The position numbers and the translations under genes are program-made. From Mytilisepta virgata (lineage: Eukaryota; Mollusca; Bivalvia; Mytilida; Mytilidae): 64,000 nt of DNA. The notes under the pieces were generated by a model. That model saw only the letters and a list, made by a program, of their open reading frames with translations. It made no database searches and was not told where the DNA came from. Below, one piece after another: positions 21,775-33,622 of this stretch. How positions within the stretch are numbered: position 1 is the first letter of the stretch; every line of letters starts with the position of its first letter. The stretch lies in assembly GCA_028015205.1 (NCBI GenBank), contig CM051514.1, positions 33,992,150 through 34,056,149 of the forward strand, in the 5' to 3' direction.

Positions 21775-21930
21775 TTGACTAACCAGTCCAATATGTCATA
21801 TTGACTAGTGCAATATGATTATTATTGACTAACCAGTCCGATATGATTTTTATTGAACAACCAGTCCTATATGTCATATTGGCTAGTCCAATATTGCATA
21901 TTGGACGGGTATATGTCGTATTGGCGTACT
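21775..21930 (+). repeat. Imperfect tandem of CAGTCCAATATGTCATATTG
   Basis: Variants of ATTGACTAACCAGTCCAATA and TGTCATATTGGCTAGTCCAA recur about every 50 bp directly beside the foldback, as if derived from its arms. Confidence 0.6.
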
Positions 21931-22272
21931 TTGACATTTTGTATTGTATTGACATGTTTTATCACATTTAGGCTTATTTTTTTGTTAGTCAATAATATAA
22001 TATATTTAACTTTTGAGTTGGAGTTGGAGCCCTACTTCATTTTTTATGTATCAAATGTTTGTCTTTAGAACATGCATGCAAGATATTTAGATGCTATTCA
22101 AAACCAAAGGTGCCACGTCGAATTTATTTAGAGAATTTCAGTTAAGAACTAGCGTTTGGGTTCAATTTATTCGCAGGAATGCAATACTATGTATTTCATC
22201 TCCCTTCATATCCTATGGAAGTGTCCAGAAGCCGAATGTTACTTCAATATTCTAATTAATGTGTATTTGTAG

Positions 22273-22377
22273 AGGAACCAAACAACGAAAAGGGTTTGGA
22301 GTATTGTGTTGAAGCATCATATCGTGGATGGAACGACAACGTTTGTAGTAATATATTTCGTTTCGCCTGCCAATACC
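22273..22377 (+). CDS. C-type lectin domain, exon c (sugar-binding loop and C-terminus)
   Basis: 105 bases, TGTATTTGTAG acceptor, GTAAGT donor, phase 1 in and out. Reads EEPNNEKGLEYCVEA, then GWNDNVCS and FRFACQY. This holds the EPN motif (mannose-type Ca2+/sugar specificity in known lectins), the E-x-C Cys, the W-N-D calcium ligands, and the last two Cys. With exons a and b the four core cysteines pair canonically (NYC with ACQY, EYC with VCS). All calcium-site residues are present, so a functional Ca2+-dependent lectin is likely. Sugar preference is inferred from EPN alone. Confidence 0.85.
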
Positions 22378-23023
22378 GTAAGTCATATATATTTAACAAC
22401 AGTAGATAATAAGCCAAACAAAATTGCAATAAGCACATGGACCCCATTTGTTCCTTCTGCAAACATAAATTTATTACTGGTACTGCAAGTCAGATAATTA
22501 TAAAATTTAAAGAAAAAATCAGTTAAGGATGCATGCATAGAAAGTTACCAAATAATTATCAATATTACCTATTTGGCTTAATTTGAATAATTTCCTAATT
22601 ATTCTATCGATATTTTTCATCAATTATCAGAAAACAATATCTAGTTGGGAATATTTTACAAAAGACGCGGTGAAATTATCTTTTTTTCGTGTGTCTTAAA
22701 ATTTTTTTTACTCAAATATACCAAAATCAGTGTCAAATATCTTAAAAAAACTAAGTCATGAAGGTATTTTTTTCTGTAGTTGGAAATTATACATACAGAT
22801 TTGTTACCTGGTAAATTTACAGCAAAAAAATCAGCAGAGGAATCTTATTGTATCGTATTTCCTTAACGCCACATCGACGATTGTACATCGTTGCGAGATC
22901 GGTTATAAATTATCTCAAACAATGATCTAAGACAGCAAATGTTTAAACCAATAAACATATTTACAAGAAAATAAATTGGAAGTAAAATGGCTAATATTTA
23001 AAATCATTTACATGTAACATCAT

Positions 23024-23885
23024 GTGAAACTCTCACTACTGGCCGACTTGTTCCTTTACTCATATGAGGCAGACTTCCTTGGCGGGCTTCTTAAGGAAAA
23101 ACAGAAGAAATTAGCCCGTACCTTTAATTTCAGCTTCCGCTACATAGACGATGTTTTATCACTCAACAATTCACGTTTTGGGAATTTCTTACATCTCATC
23201 TATCCCAATGAGCTCGAAATTAAGGATACAACAGACAATGCCAAGTCTGCATCTTATCTTGACCTTCACCTCGAAATTGACACCAGAGGAAGGTTGAATA
23301 CAAAACTTTACGACAAACGGGATGACTTTGACTTTCCAATCGTCAACTTACCATTTTTGAGCCGCAATATTCCAGAAGCGCCGGCATATGGTGTATATAT
23401 TTCACAACTCATACGTTATTCCAGAGCTTGTGACATATACATTGACTTCCTGGACAGAGCCCGGCTTCTGACAGAAAAGTTGCTCAGACAGGGGTACGTT
23501 GCTCCTAAGCTGAAGTCATCCTTATTAAAGTTTTATTGGCGTCATCATGACTTGGTTGACAGGTATGAAAAAACCGTTTCCCAAATGAAAATGGACCTGT
23601 TCCATTGATAGTATCCCTTCCGCATATCGGATTTGACATGGACAGCATGGTGGGGGTCGTGCAGGAAGCAGAGACTGCTTACTCTTCCGGAGCACCTGAG
23701 TCTACCCCTCGGATTTTTGGTGGGGCCCATGTTGTTCATGTTTTTAGTTTTTAATTGTAGTATTGTTTTGGTCTTGTCTTCCTTGTTCTCCGGAGTTTGT
23801 CAGTTGTTACGATTTTTCTCTCCTTCGAATATCCCTTTGGTATTTCTTGACTTTACTCACAACTGTAGTTTTAATAAAAATTAAA
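23024..23885 (+). mobile_element. Penelope-like retroelement, 5'-truncated, RT 3' half and 3' UTR
   Basis: A 194-residue frame (23024-23608) starts in the middle of the reverse transcriptase: LLADLFLYSYEADF, then FRYIDDVLSLNN (catalytic YIDD at 23141-23152), YLDLHLEID, KLYDKRDDFDFPIVN and FYWRHHDLVDRY. The order is that of Penelope-like RTs. No C-terminal GIY-YIG nuclease is open after the stop at 23606-23608. The 3' UTR has CTCTTCCGGAGCACCTGAG and ends near TTTTAATAAAAATTAAAAA. The frame is intact over the retained part, implying recent insertion by 5'-truncated retrotransposition into an intron of the lectin gene. Confidence 0.8.
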
Positions 23886-24359
23886 AAATGTTAATTAACC
23901 AAGAATAAAAATAATAAAAGATATTAACATAACTTAAAACCTGAGATGTGGACTATATACTAGAATATAGCCCAATATCTTTCAAATACCGTAAAAGACG
24001 GTAGATACCGACTTTACCTGTTTACTAAATATCCTTGATATTATCGACATTATATGTTGTAACATAATTTAATTTGAATTGAAGTAGAGAATTTAATTGG
24101 TCGAGCAAGGTAGTTCAACCTGGCCAGTTGTAGCTCATGTAGGTAGTGCGTATCCAGTATATTCTATCATTTCGTCTGGTCTTTACTTTAAACTCTGGTT
24201 ACCAAGTCTTTTTGTAAGAAAGCTGATATCATATATGGTTTATTTTTTTCTAAATAAAGATTACTATTTTCTTAAAAAATACAACTAAGTGTGAGTTTCT
24301 TGTATGTTGGAACATTTTTACAGATGCAATAAATATTTACTTATTCATCTAGAAAAAGA

Positions 24360-24660
24360 TATTATCTAAAATTTTGTAAGACTTAAGATCAGCAATGATA
24401 AAGTATTTATAGAAAAGGGACGCCACAAAAAGATCTATTAGAAGAAAGAAATTGTAATTATTGCAAAAGTACTAGTGATATATGAGGAAGAGCTCCATTT
24501 TATTTTGAATTGTAATGAATTTGATAATATAAGGAATAACATGGATGACGAAATTAAATATATTTTGCCTAATGTTTCCAAGACAATTCGTAATTAGAAA
24601 AGTTTTAATTTTTATTATCTAGTAATGAATATAATTTAATGAAAATTTATACAGTAAAAA
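24360..24660 (+). mobile_element. Fossil LINE ORF2 C-terminus
   Basis: Across two frames the translation shows AACTGTAATTAT-type Cys spacing (CNYCKSTSDI) followed by ELHFILNCNEFDNIRNN. This is the C-terminal C-x2-C...H-x3-4-C knuckle found after the RT of many LINEs. Frameshifts and a stop break it. Different family from the LINE at 25.4-29.1 kb. Confidence 0.5.
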
Positions 24661-25104
24661 TAAATGATATGTACAACAAAAGAAAAAAATTTGTTGATTA
24701 AAATTACTTACCCCTGATTTATATTTATAGATTTTTTTACAATTTGCTAATAACCTAATTTAATTTTTGTAGCTATATCCATGTATGCTTCCATAATTAG
24801 CCCTCCTCATCAGCTGAACACAATATTCATCATTTATTTGTTTTTAAATTTTATTATATATATATATATGTGTGTGGAATTTTCTTAAATTATCCAAGTC
24901 TTGCAATTTAATACTCCAATAAGTTCAAAAATCAATCTTTTATTATTAGAAATAATGCAGCAATGTATACTTTCAAATATTTTATTGTTAATGCAAATAT
25001 ATAAATTTTATTTATTTAGATCCCACTGTAAATTTTTGATATTCACATATAATCAAGCACTTTTTAATTACTATCAAAACATCTATTGTATTTTGTATGT
25101 TGGA

Positions 25105-25368
25105 GCACCAACTGAGCATCTTAATGTAGCACCTACTGTGCGTTTTAATGCAGCACCTACTGGGCATTTTAATGCAGCACATACTGGGCATTTTAATGCA
25201 GCACCTACTGTGCGTTTTCATGCAGCACCTACTGTGCGTTTTAATGCAGCACCTACTGGGCATTTTAATGCAGCACATACTGGGCATTTTAATGCAGCAC
25301 CTACTGTGCGTTTTCATGCAGCACCTTCTGCGCGTTTTAATGCAGCACCTACTGGGCATTTTTATACC
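25105..25368 (+). repeat. 24-bp minisatellite, 11 units, with a 96-bp higher-order period
   Basis: Unit GCACCTACTGGGCATTTTAA-TGCA. Eleven units fit exactly into 264 bases. Variants (CATACT, GTGCG, TTTTCATGCA) repeat in the same order every four units (units 3-5 equal units 7-9), a higher-order period of 96 bp. Being a multiple of 3 it stays open on both strands (APTGHFNA / MQHLLGIL; antisense CCIKMPSR), so the long frames here are not genes. It abuts the 5' end of the LINE frame. Confidence 0.95.
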
Positions 25369-28300
25369 GGACAAGCCTACAAAGCCAGATACACTGACTG
25401 CAGATAGTATTGTTTTTGGAGAGTCACATAAATTTGAATCTGTAAATATTGTAAATTGTAATAGTAATAGTAATAATGTAAGGAAGAAGAGTATTAGAAT
25501 TTTATCTTTTAACTGCAAAAACACTTTATCATGTGGTCCATTTTTTTGGAGAAGTATACAGACATATGGACATCTGTCTCATTTAGGAACACTGGCTCTT
25601 TAAATGCCAGATTGACAACTTAAATCAGTTGCATGAACAATTGTATGGAGTAGGAAAATCCGCAGATGATAGAGACCCAATAACTCCTGTGCAAATGCCT
25701 CGAGGATATGGTGGGGTTGGAATTTTATGGAGAAAAGAGATGGATAGCTTAATTACCACATTAGATATTGGTAATGAACGTATAACAGTGTGTTGAAGTG
25801 AGAGGAGATGAAAAAAAAGCTAATATTAGTCTCAGTATATTTGCCCTGTAGAGGATCCATGAATAATATCTCTGAACTTCAAGAGTGTGTTGATATGTTG
25901 TATGAAATCGTGCAATCATTTACTGGAACACATTGTATATTAGTAGGAGGGGACTTTAACGAAAATATTTTCAATAAATCTGGTCTTACGAGGAATCAGT
26001 ATATTTTAGATTTTATGGAAGAATGCAAATTTTCTGCTAAGGAGGTTGGAAAAACATTTATACACTCCAATGGAGTAGATAGTACTGCAATAGATCATAT
26101 ACTGTACACTGATCATTTACAAGATGATATATTATATGTAAAAAGTTGGACATTATAAACAATGTATCAGATCACTATCCGATACTAGCTGAAATTAACT
26201 TTGAGTTCTCCATTGGTTCCATTAAATCAAAGTCATCAAAAAGAGACCAAATGCACTGTAAAGTTAATTGGAATAAACTGGATAAGGATAAATATCGAGA
26301 GACCATAGAAAAAGGAATAGATGCATTAATATAAGATCTTAATACCACTGAAGGTATCAGTGATGCATTTTCTAACATAAATAAAATCATTGATTCTACC
26401 ACCAAATCAGTGGCTCCTCCACACAAGACATTAAGGAAACGACCAAAGCTGAAAGTTATGAATGAGATTATAGACCGTGCTATTAAGGCAAAGAAACAAG
26501 CGTATGCACTATGGAAATTTCAAGGGAGACCAGTAGACCCCTACAATGAGCTAGTTATCAATAAAAAACAAAAAACATATGTATTAAGGAAGCAGTGCAG
26601 AAATGAGATTGCCCAAAGACGGATCAATGACAGAGAAGAAATAATTCAAGCTAGAGTCATGGATAATAAGTTAATCCATAAGCTAATCAGTAGACAACGA
26701 GGCAAACTAGGCAAGCTTATTGACGAACTACATGTTGATCAATCCACTTACAGCGAGACAAACATCTTAGAAGGCTGGCGTAATCATTTTTCAAATCTAG
26801 CAAAAAAATCAAATACGTCAAAATTTGATATACAATATTTAGATAACGTAGATAATGAATATGAACATATTATTAAGATCTGTAGGAATGAGAGAGAACA
26901 TATTCCGGTTGCAATCAAAGAGCTAGATGAGGCTATAAATAAGCTGAATAGAAATAAGGCGGCAGATATTTTTGGTGTTACAGTGGAAAGTATTTTATAT
27001 GGTGGAATAAAATTAAATAGTTCCTTACTTAAAATTATAAATGCAGCATTTGTAACTTGTATTATACCAGACATCCATAAAGTTGGAACATTATCCTCTA
27101 TATTCAAAAATAAAGGAAACATAATCAACTATAGAGGAATAACCATTACTCCAACCATATCTAAAATTATTGAAACCATATTAAAACTCCGTATTAATCC
27201 TCAAATTTTAGATAAACAAAACCCACTGCAAAGAGGGTTTACTGAAAACTCTGCTCCACTTATTACCACGCTTATGATAGATGAATTTGAAAGAGAGAAC
27301 AAGGACCTAAAGAAAACAACAATCCTAGGAATGCTTGACGCAAAATCAGCTTTTGCTGTGGTTCGTCACCCCAACATGATACGGAAACTATACCACCTTG
27401 GACTTTCAGAACAATCGGTGCTCCTAATAGACAGTCTATATACAAATGCAACTACCAAAATAAAATGGAATGGACAGCTATCAGAATCCTTTGATATCGA
27501 ACAAGGTGTACGACAAGGGGGAACCGTAAGCGCCGATTTATATAAAATATATATAAACCAACTACTAAATCTGTTAGAAGATTCTAACCTCGGCGGAAAG
27601 ATTGGATCTATTTCATGCTGTGCCCCCACCTGTGCGGACGATATAGCCTTATTAAGCGATATTCCGTACAGCCTACAAGCGATGGTCAATATAGCATCAG
27701 ATTACAGCAAACGTGAAGGGTATCATTTACAACCAACAAGGAGTGTCATCCTCCCTGTTAAAACGTCAAAAAGATTATTTGATAACATGGATCTAGACTT
27801 GAATGGTGAACTGATGCCTATTGTTGACAAAACCCCACATATTGGAATTCAGAGAGCATATAAAGATTCTGCATCTGCCACAATTGAGGAGAACCTTAAA
27901 AAAGCAAGGAGATCTCTATATAGCCTAATGGCAGCTGGCCTACATGGCAAAAATGGATTAGATCCGATTACTGCAATCAGTTTAGTTAAAAATTATATCA
28001 TTCCAGTTATGCTATACGGATTGGAGACGTTAATCCCTAATGGGAAAAATCTAGATCTAATCAACTTGCAATACAAAAAGATGCTGAAACAAATACTATC
28101 TTTGACTACAAATGTAGCAGATCCTGCTGTATATATTATCTCAGGTCAACTACCAGCAGAGGCTGAAATTCATAAAAGGGCATTTATTTTATTTGGTAAT
28201 ATATGTAGATCATGGAAGAGTTCAATGGAATGGAGAATTGCAGAGAGACAACTCAGTATTAAAAGCATGAGAAGTAATAGTTGGTTCATTGAAATAAAAA

Positions 28301-29145
28301 AGCTTTGCCTGAAATATGACATGGATGATCATTATAGTTTTCTTGTCATTCCATTATCCAAATTATTATGGAAAAAATTAATATCAACAAAGGTTAATAA
28401 GCAAGAACTGTAGATGCAAACATCAGAGACATTGCGAGGATACCAGTTCGACTAAAAATTGCTACTGGTACATACGTTCTTCAAGCAAATAGAGCCACCT
28501 TTAATCAAAACAAAATAGATGTAGTTTGTATGCTCTGCGATTGTAATGAAGAGACGCTTGCACATTTTCTGCTAGGCTGTACCCGGCTAGAATACATACG
28601 TAAAGATATTCTTGAAAAGGTCACCAACACTTGTAGCTTGCTATTTGCTAAATATAATCTAACTATAGTAATAGATCTTCTAACTGTTGTAGTGAATCCC
28701 TATGCCTACTGTATCACCCCAGCGCATATAGAGCTTACTAATGATATTAATACTCATTTAGAACCTCTGTGTAGATGTCTTACATATAGATTGCACCATA
28801 AGCGGTACGAATTATTGAACATTATGCCTAAAAAGAAGAACAGAATATGTGGCTTTAAACATAAGTAACTGCTATAGTATAGTCAGATCACCTCTTGACA
28901 ATAAACAAATATCTAAAATGCAATTTTATAATATTACTTTTAGATTTTAAGATTGGACATAATTATTTTATGTGTGGATAAAGAACTTTTATCAGTGTAT
29001 ATAACTTTTATGGATTTAATGTAAATATTGGTGGAAGATACTCAGTGTATATACCTAACATTTAGATATACCGTACTCCGGGTTCTAGGGATGTGCCTTG
29101 ATTGGCAGAAGATATTTACAGACAAGACAAGACAAGTTGGCATTC
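25369..29145 (+). mobile_element. Non-LTR (LINE) retrotransposon, nearly full-length ORF2
   Basis: Order: APE-type endonuclease (25.48-26.2 kb), reverse transcriptase (to 28.41 kb), C-terminal cysteine knuckle (to 28.87 kb), then a 3' region ending in a short (GACAA)n run at about 29122-29138. Such microsatellite-like tails are typical of several LINE clades. No ORF1 is seen; upstream lies the 24-bp minisatellite. Clade not assigned. It sits in the large intron after the lectin domain, in the same orientation as the gene. Confidence 0.85.
25480..28868 (+). pseudogene. LINE ORF2: endonuclease-reverse transcriptase, inactivated
   Basis: Endonuclease motifs: ILSFNCKN, a QEHWL-type motif damaged to a stop (EHWLFKCQ kept), RGYGGVGILWRKE, GGDFNENIF and VSDHYPI, all the APE catalytic landmarks. 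RT motifs: NKAADIFGV, NYRGITITPTISKI, LDAKSAF, IEQGVRQGGTVSADLY and CADDIALL (27631-27642; Cys where Tyr or Phe is usual). C-terminal knuckle: MLCDCNEETLAHFLLGC. Damage: stop/frameshift near 25.58 kb, stops near 25.80 kb, frameshift near 26.15 kb, TAA at 26332-26334, frameshift near 28.40 kb. The 667-codon RT block (26410-28413) is uninterrupted, so decay is recent. Confidence 0.85.
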
Positions 29146-29598
29146 CTTGAATACATATTTTTAAAATGTTGACATTCCTTGAAAACACCATCACCGAAGT
29201 ATTACTCTGCAGTCCGCGATTTAAACATTTCTGAGCTAAATTAGTTAATCCAACAATCCTATCTGCAATTTGGATCCGGAATTTTGAAAATTAAATTACT
29301 GTGAATCACCTATTCGTTGTACACCAATTTTTTGTGGATTTCGTTGACAACCCAATCTACGAATTTAAACACCCAACGAAATATTTATGTCAATCACTTT
29401 TACTACGTAGAGATATCGAAATGTTCGGGGTCATTGCGAAGAATGCTAGCTCTCTGTTTGACCTTTGTACGTTCAAACGGATGAAGGAGTTAGAATGACC
29501 AGTTTTTCAAGGTAGAAATATGCTAGTTCGTTAACCAGCACGGAATATGGGCTTTATATTATTATATTGATTAAAATATGGAAATAGCTTCATAGGTA
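29146..29598. other. Intron; no gene seen
   Basis: Nothing beyond chance frames; a small open frame near 29.3-29.5 kb has no recognisable motif. Confidence 0.4.
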
Positions 29599-30055
29599 AC
29601 TCCTTGAAATGCGTCGTATACAGCATAGTATAAATTTACTATATCTAATATTAGTATCTTTGGATTGTTATTTTGAAACTCCTGGGATGATGCCTCTGCT
29701 GGTGGACCCTAGGTCCCCGAGGCTATTCGCCAACCCAGTCGTCAGACTTGTCTGACATGATTATTCATTGATTTGTTATAGAAATTACCAGTATTTAACA
29801 AAATTCAAAAATAATAGAAATACTAAGGGTTCATTCCTTGTATTGCACATGGTAGATCTCCTTAGCTGAAATTTGGATTCCTATTTCGGTATTTTTGGTT
29901 GAGTACTTCTTGTTTAATATAAGTTTGGTTTTTGGTCTTCCAAATGTTTCGGTTTTAATGCTGCTGATGAGAGGTAACTCCTTGAAATGCGTCGTATACA
30001 GCATAGTATAAATTTACTATATAATATTAGTATCTTTGGATTGTTATTTTGAAAC
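29599..30055 (+). repeat. 84-bp direct repeats flanking about 290 bp
   Basis: ACTCCTTGAAATGCGTCGTA, then TACAGCATAGTATAAATTTA and TTTGGATTGTTATTTTGAAAC, occur at about 29600-29682 and again at 29972-30054. Between them lie CCTAGGTCCCCGAGGCTATT, the palindrome GTCAGACTTGTCTGAC and the phrase CTTCCAAATGTTTCGGTTTT. Partial relatives occur at 46903-47060 (minus) and 60005-60125 (plus). Confidence 0.65.
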
Positions 30056-30062
30056 AATGAAG

Positions 30063-30418
30063 ACCGCCTCGGTGGTCTCGTGGTAGCGTGCTCGCCCCTA
30101 GTGCGGAAGGTCGCGGGTTCGATCCCCGACTGGGTCAAACCATTGATTGGTTTTTGCTGCTTCTCCGCCTAGCAAGCGGCATCTAAGAGTAAGAGCAAAG
30201 ACTGGTCGGCTCGGAGTCAGTATAATGTGCCCGAGTGAAGTGATATGTCTTTCTGCGGACACTTACCTCGTGAATTAGCACATGGAAAATCCGACTTAGC
30301 GTGTCGGTCTAGTACAAAACAGGGATCACATTCATTATCATATCAACATGTTCTTGTCCTGATATGCACCTGGTTGCCACCTGACGTTAAACAATAATTC
30401 ATCAATCCATCCATCGAA
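30063..30418 (+). mobile_element. tRNA-derived SINE, full-length-looking
   Basis: tRNA-like head with A box (TGGTCTCGTGGT, 30073-30084) and B box (GGTTCGATCCC, 30116-30126), then a body of about 270 bp (AAGCGGCATCTAAGAG, CTGGTCGGCTCGGAGTCAGT, ACGTTAAACAATAATTCATC) and a tail of ATCC repeats (AATCCATCCATC). The head matches the fragments at 17817 and near 37995. It inserted directly after the second direct repeat at 29972-30054. Confidence 0.8.
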
Positions 30419-31109
30419 CAATAAACGCGTTATATTTTTTTTTAACAGTTCGTTACTTCCGGCATAACTGTCCAGTGAGCCATAGTATGTGTTCATTTAA
30501 GGTCAGATTTGCCATGATTATAATACGCACTTTATTACTCAATTAATTTTTTTAATTAGTACTTTCTTTGGCTTTGTTTTCAGCTTGGGTAGCACACATC
30601 GTTAGTACAATATTAGTATTTGATTAAGCCTTTAATTATCATTTGTAAATATTAATCAAATATTAGACACACTATATCGATGACCTTGTTAATTCCACTT
30701 CAAAGTAATTCTGTATAATAGAAACATGTTTTTAGTTTGAACGCTTTTTACCAACAATAACTCAATAACTGTGGTACTTTTGGTTCATTTTATTTTTATT
30801 ATTTATCAATATTATTTTTTGGTGGAGATATTTGATATCCATGAAATTATGAACCCATGATTTCCTCCAAATCCACGAAAATTGATGTCAACGAAAATAA
30901 CTGAATTCACAGTATAATGATTGTTTTAAAGTTTGGAAAGGTTTATTGTGCATAAAATTCCTCAAAATAGGATGTATCGTATAATCTGTTTCAAAATTCT
31001 TAACAATTAACAGATTAAATAGATGGTATATTTCCTTTTACATTATAACGATGATCTAGTGTATTTACGTTTAAAATTTAATTTTTATTTTTATACGGGT
31101 ACTTTCCCA

Positions 31110-31620
31110 GCAGGTAGAAAATGCTGTCATATATTCTTCTAAGACAGGGTTATATTCAGTCTCTGTTAATTTATCATCCCAAAAGTTTTACGGCCGTCAT
31201 CGATTTATTGGCCAATACGAAGTTTCCAGCTCGCGTATGATACTAGATATCTTCAATTACATTTCACGTTCTTTTGGAGTAGACACGCCACCGGACTTAA
31301 TACTTAACAGGCTGTTACTGATGGGCAATGTGACGGTTGCTGTGACCTGAGGAGAACATGCTTACCCTTCCAGAGCACCTGCTGTCACTTCCGGTTTTCA
31401 ATTGGAGTTCAACGTGCTACTGGTTTAGTTTCTGTACAATCTTGTTCCATTTTTGTTTAGTTTATATGACGTCTTGTTTTCTTTTAGTTATACATATGTC
31501 CTTGTGGCGTTTTTTGTGTTTCATTCTTTGTCTTTTCCTTGGACTCCGAATTTGTGGACTTTTCCCACTGATTTTTAGCTTCGGTATTTTTTTCCCGATA
31601 ATTTAGGCAATTTGAATTTG
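31110..31620 (+). mobile_element. Penelope-like element, decayed 3' fragment
   Basis: Broken frames resemble the end of the element's protein (near 31190: FYGRH/LIGQYEVSSSRM-like), followed by the diagnostic 3' UTR phrase TTACCCTTCCAGAGCACCTG, then CTTGTGGCGTTTTTTGTGTT and TCTTTTCCTTGGACTCCGAA. A different subfamily from 23024; its UTR is related to the minus-strand fragment at 58545-58745. Confidence 0.55.
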
Positions 31621-31938
31621 TTACGTGTGTTACGGAGAATATAATATGCATTACTAGCACTGACTAGGCAGCGTTCTTTCAATGTTTGCTACATATCTAT
31701 ATTTTTTCTCAAATAAAACACAACAAAATCCGGACGCACGATGTCCATTAAACATTTAACTATTGGAGGCATTTTAATAGCTAAATAGCCTGGAAGTTTT
31801 ATTTTTTTTTAAGTTTAAATGTTAAGGTGACTTAAAATACTTAAGAGTATGTTAAATTAATTTTTCGTAAAAGTGTAATATTAATTCCTGTCGCTTTAGG
31901 TTGATCATATTTAAAAAATTAGAATGGAATATTTTCAG

Positions 31939-32112
31939 CTATTTGTGGTGGACGAACAATTCTTGATGAAGCATGTAAAGAAGAAGAGTTAAATGATACA
32001 ATCTACTACAGAGGAGGTGATACCCGAAATCAAGGTGGAGGATATTGTGCTTCTCCAAGTAATTGTACCAACTGCCAAGATGGGTTTTATGCTAATGGTG
32101 GATACTGCAGTA
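31939..32112 (+). CDS. Six-cysteine module, copy 1
   Basis: 174-base exon, GGAATATTTTCAG acceptor, GTATGT donor, phase 1-1. Reads ICGGRTILDEACKEEE, TIYYRGGDTRNQGGGYC, then SNCTNCQDGFYANGGYCS. Cysteine spacing is C-x9-C-x23-C-x5-C-x2-C-x10-C, identical to copy 2 at 42171. The C-terminal half (C-x2-C-x-D-G-F-Y) is EGF/laminin-like; the whole module is not one I can name. Phase allows direct joining to lectin exon c (giving ..CQYPICGG) upstream and to copy 2 downstream. Confidence 0.8.
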
Positions 32113-33622
32113 GTATGTGCATTCTTATAGTACATGTATATAAACATTCCATTAGAATATAAGAAACAGTTAACCAACATTTCACTAATGATAACAGCAT
32201 ATTTTCATTGAACATGTATATCCGATATTTTCATTTATATCATCTGATGAAAGATTAACATTCATAATCACCTAATGCTATATACACGGTAATTACATTT
32301 CAAATATTTCACAGAATTCTGTTTGACAGAATACATTTATGTACAATTATTTCTGCGGTCATTATAATTAAATTTTGACTTTTAACATATATTTTTGATA
32401 ACTCAATTCTTTTCTGTTAAAAGTTACTTTTGATATATCAGATACCCTATGCATAATAAGAATGGACATTTTTCTCAGATGGTAGTCTGGACAGCCCCAT
32501 ATTTTAGCAAAGATGGAAGCTTGTAACCTGGCACCACAACCGTTTAAACGTGGATATTCTCAAACATAAATATATCCTGCTGTGATAAATACTTCTTGTT
32601 CAATGTTATATAAATATATAGATATTATATAAAGTTATAAGCTATTTCGCGCAGATTAATGTTTAACAGATGATTTTAGAATAGAGAATGGAACGGGAAA
32701 TGTGTCAAAGAGACACAAACTGACCAAAGAGCAGAAAACAGCTCATGGCTACCAATGGGTCCTCAACACACATTCTATTTAATCGGAAATTTGATGAAAT
32801 AAAACATGCTGTTTGCCATATTAGTATAATCCTGCAATCAATCTAAACTCCATATATACGGGATACCATTGGTGTCTATAGAGATTGTACAAGGGCTGAT
32901 ATGGAAAGCATCACGTTTTAATCAATAATATCTAATAATATGTTGATGAATTCAAACTAAAATTTCGTCAATCGTATTGAAAACTGAAAAGACAGTCGTA
33001 TATGTTGACGGTCGCAGCTAAATTCACGACGCGTCCGGTCTTTTTTATCAAGTAGAGAGATAAGGATACAACAGGTTCGTGTAGCAACCGTACCGAAAAT
33101 ACCAAATAAAGCTGGAGGCATTGTAAATGTAAGTTGTGTTAGAATAATAAGCCAGTATAATTATAGAACAATGGGAGTTTTCTGAACTTTCATAAAACCA
33201 AATATTTTGTGTATAATTTGTATAAAAACATATATTGTTATATTTATTAAGTAATTAAGACGGTATTACAAAGTTGTAGAAGTTATACCTGATCCTTTTG
33301 GTTTTTTTTCGGACAATAAATATGTTTAATTTAACGGTGTGTAACGTCAACGTTACAAGTAATACATTCAACATGTAGATAACAGCTGCACAAAGACATT
33401 AACAATTGGGAACATTTCACCAATGAACGTAAAGAACAATGAATTATTTTGATCAAATTTCAGTGATTTAAGATTAGAAGAATCAAGTTACCTGATTTCA
33501 CAGATTTCAAGCGTCATATATTACCTTTATTGTTAAATATCATTTAACGTGAACGAATGTTTAATAATTTAGAATAAGAACAAAATAATTATTTGTTATA
33601 TTTTTTCCTATGACGTTATGAA
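32113..33622. other. Intron; one mussel-type repeat fragment
   Basis: Contains GGGAAATGTGTCAAAGAGAC, then AGCAGAAAACAGCTCATGGC and ACCAATGGGTCCTCAACACA at about 32690-32770, a phrase very common in Mytilus sequence (recognition from memory). The rest is AT-rich with no exon supported. Confidence 0.5.

Noticed and set aside
25012..25524. Cys-rich antisense frame (repeats of CCIKMPSR)
   Set aside because: It is the antisense reading of the 24-bp minisatellite, which is open in several frames because 24 is a multiple of 3.
26784..27689. Two 107-114-residue antisense frames inside the LINE
   Set aside because: They are opposite the intact RT frame and have no independent motif.
30063..30135. 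Possible tRNA gene (A and B boxes)
   Set aside because: No acceptor-stem pairing, and it continues into a long body with an ATCC-repeat tail; it is a SINE.
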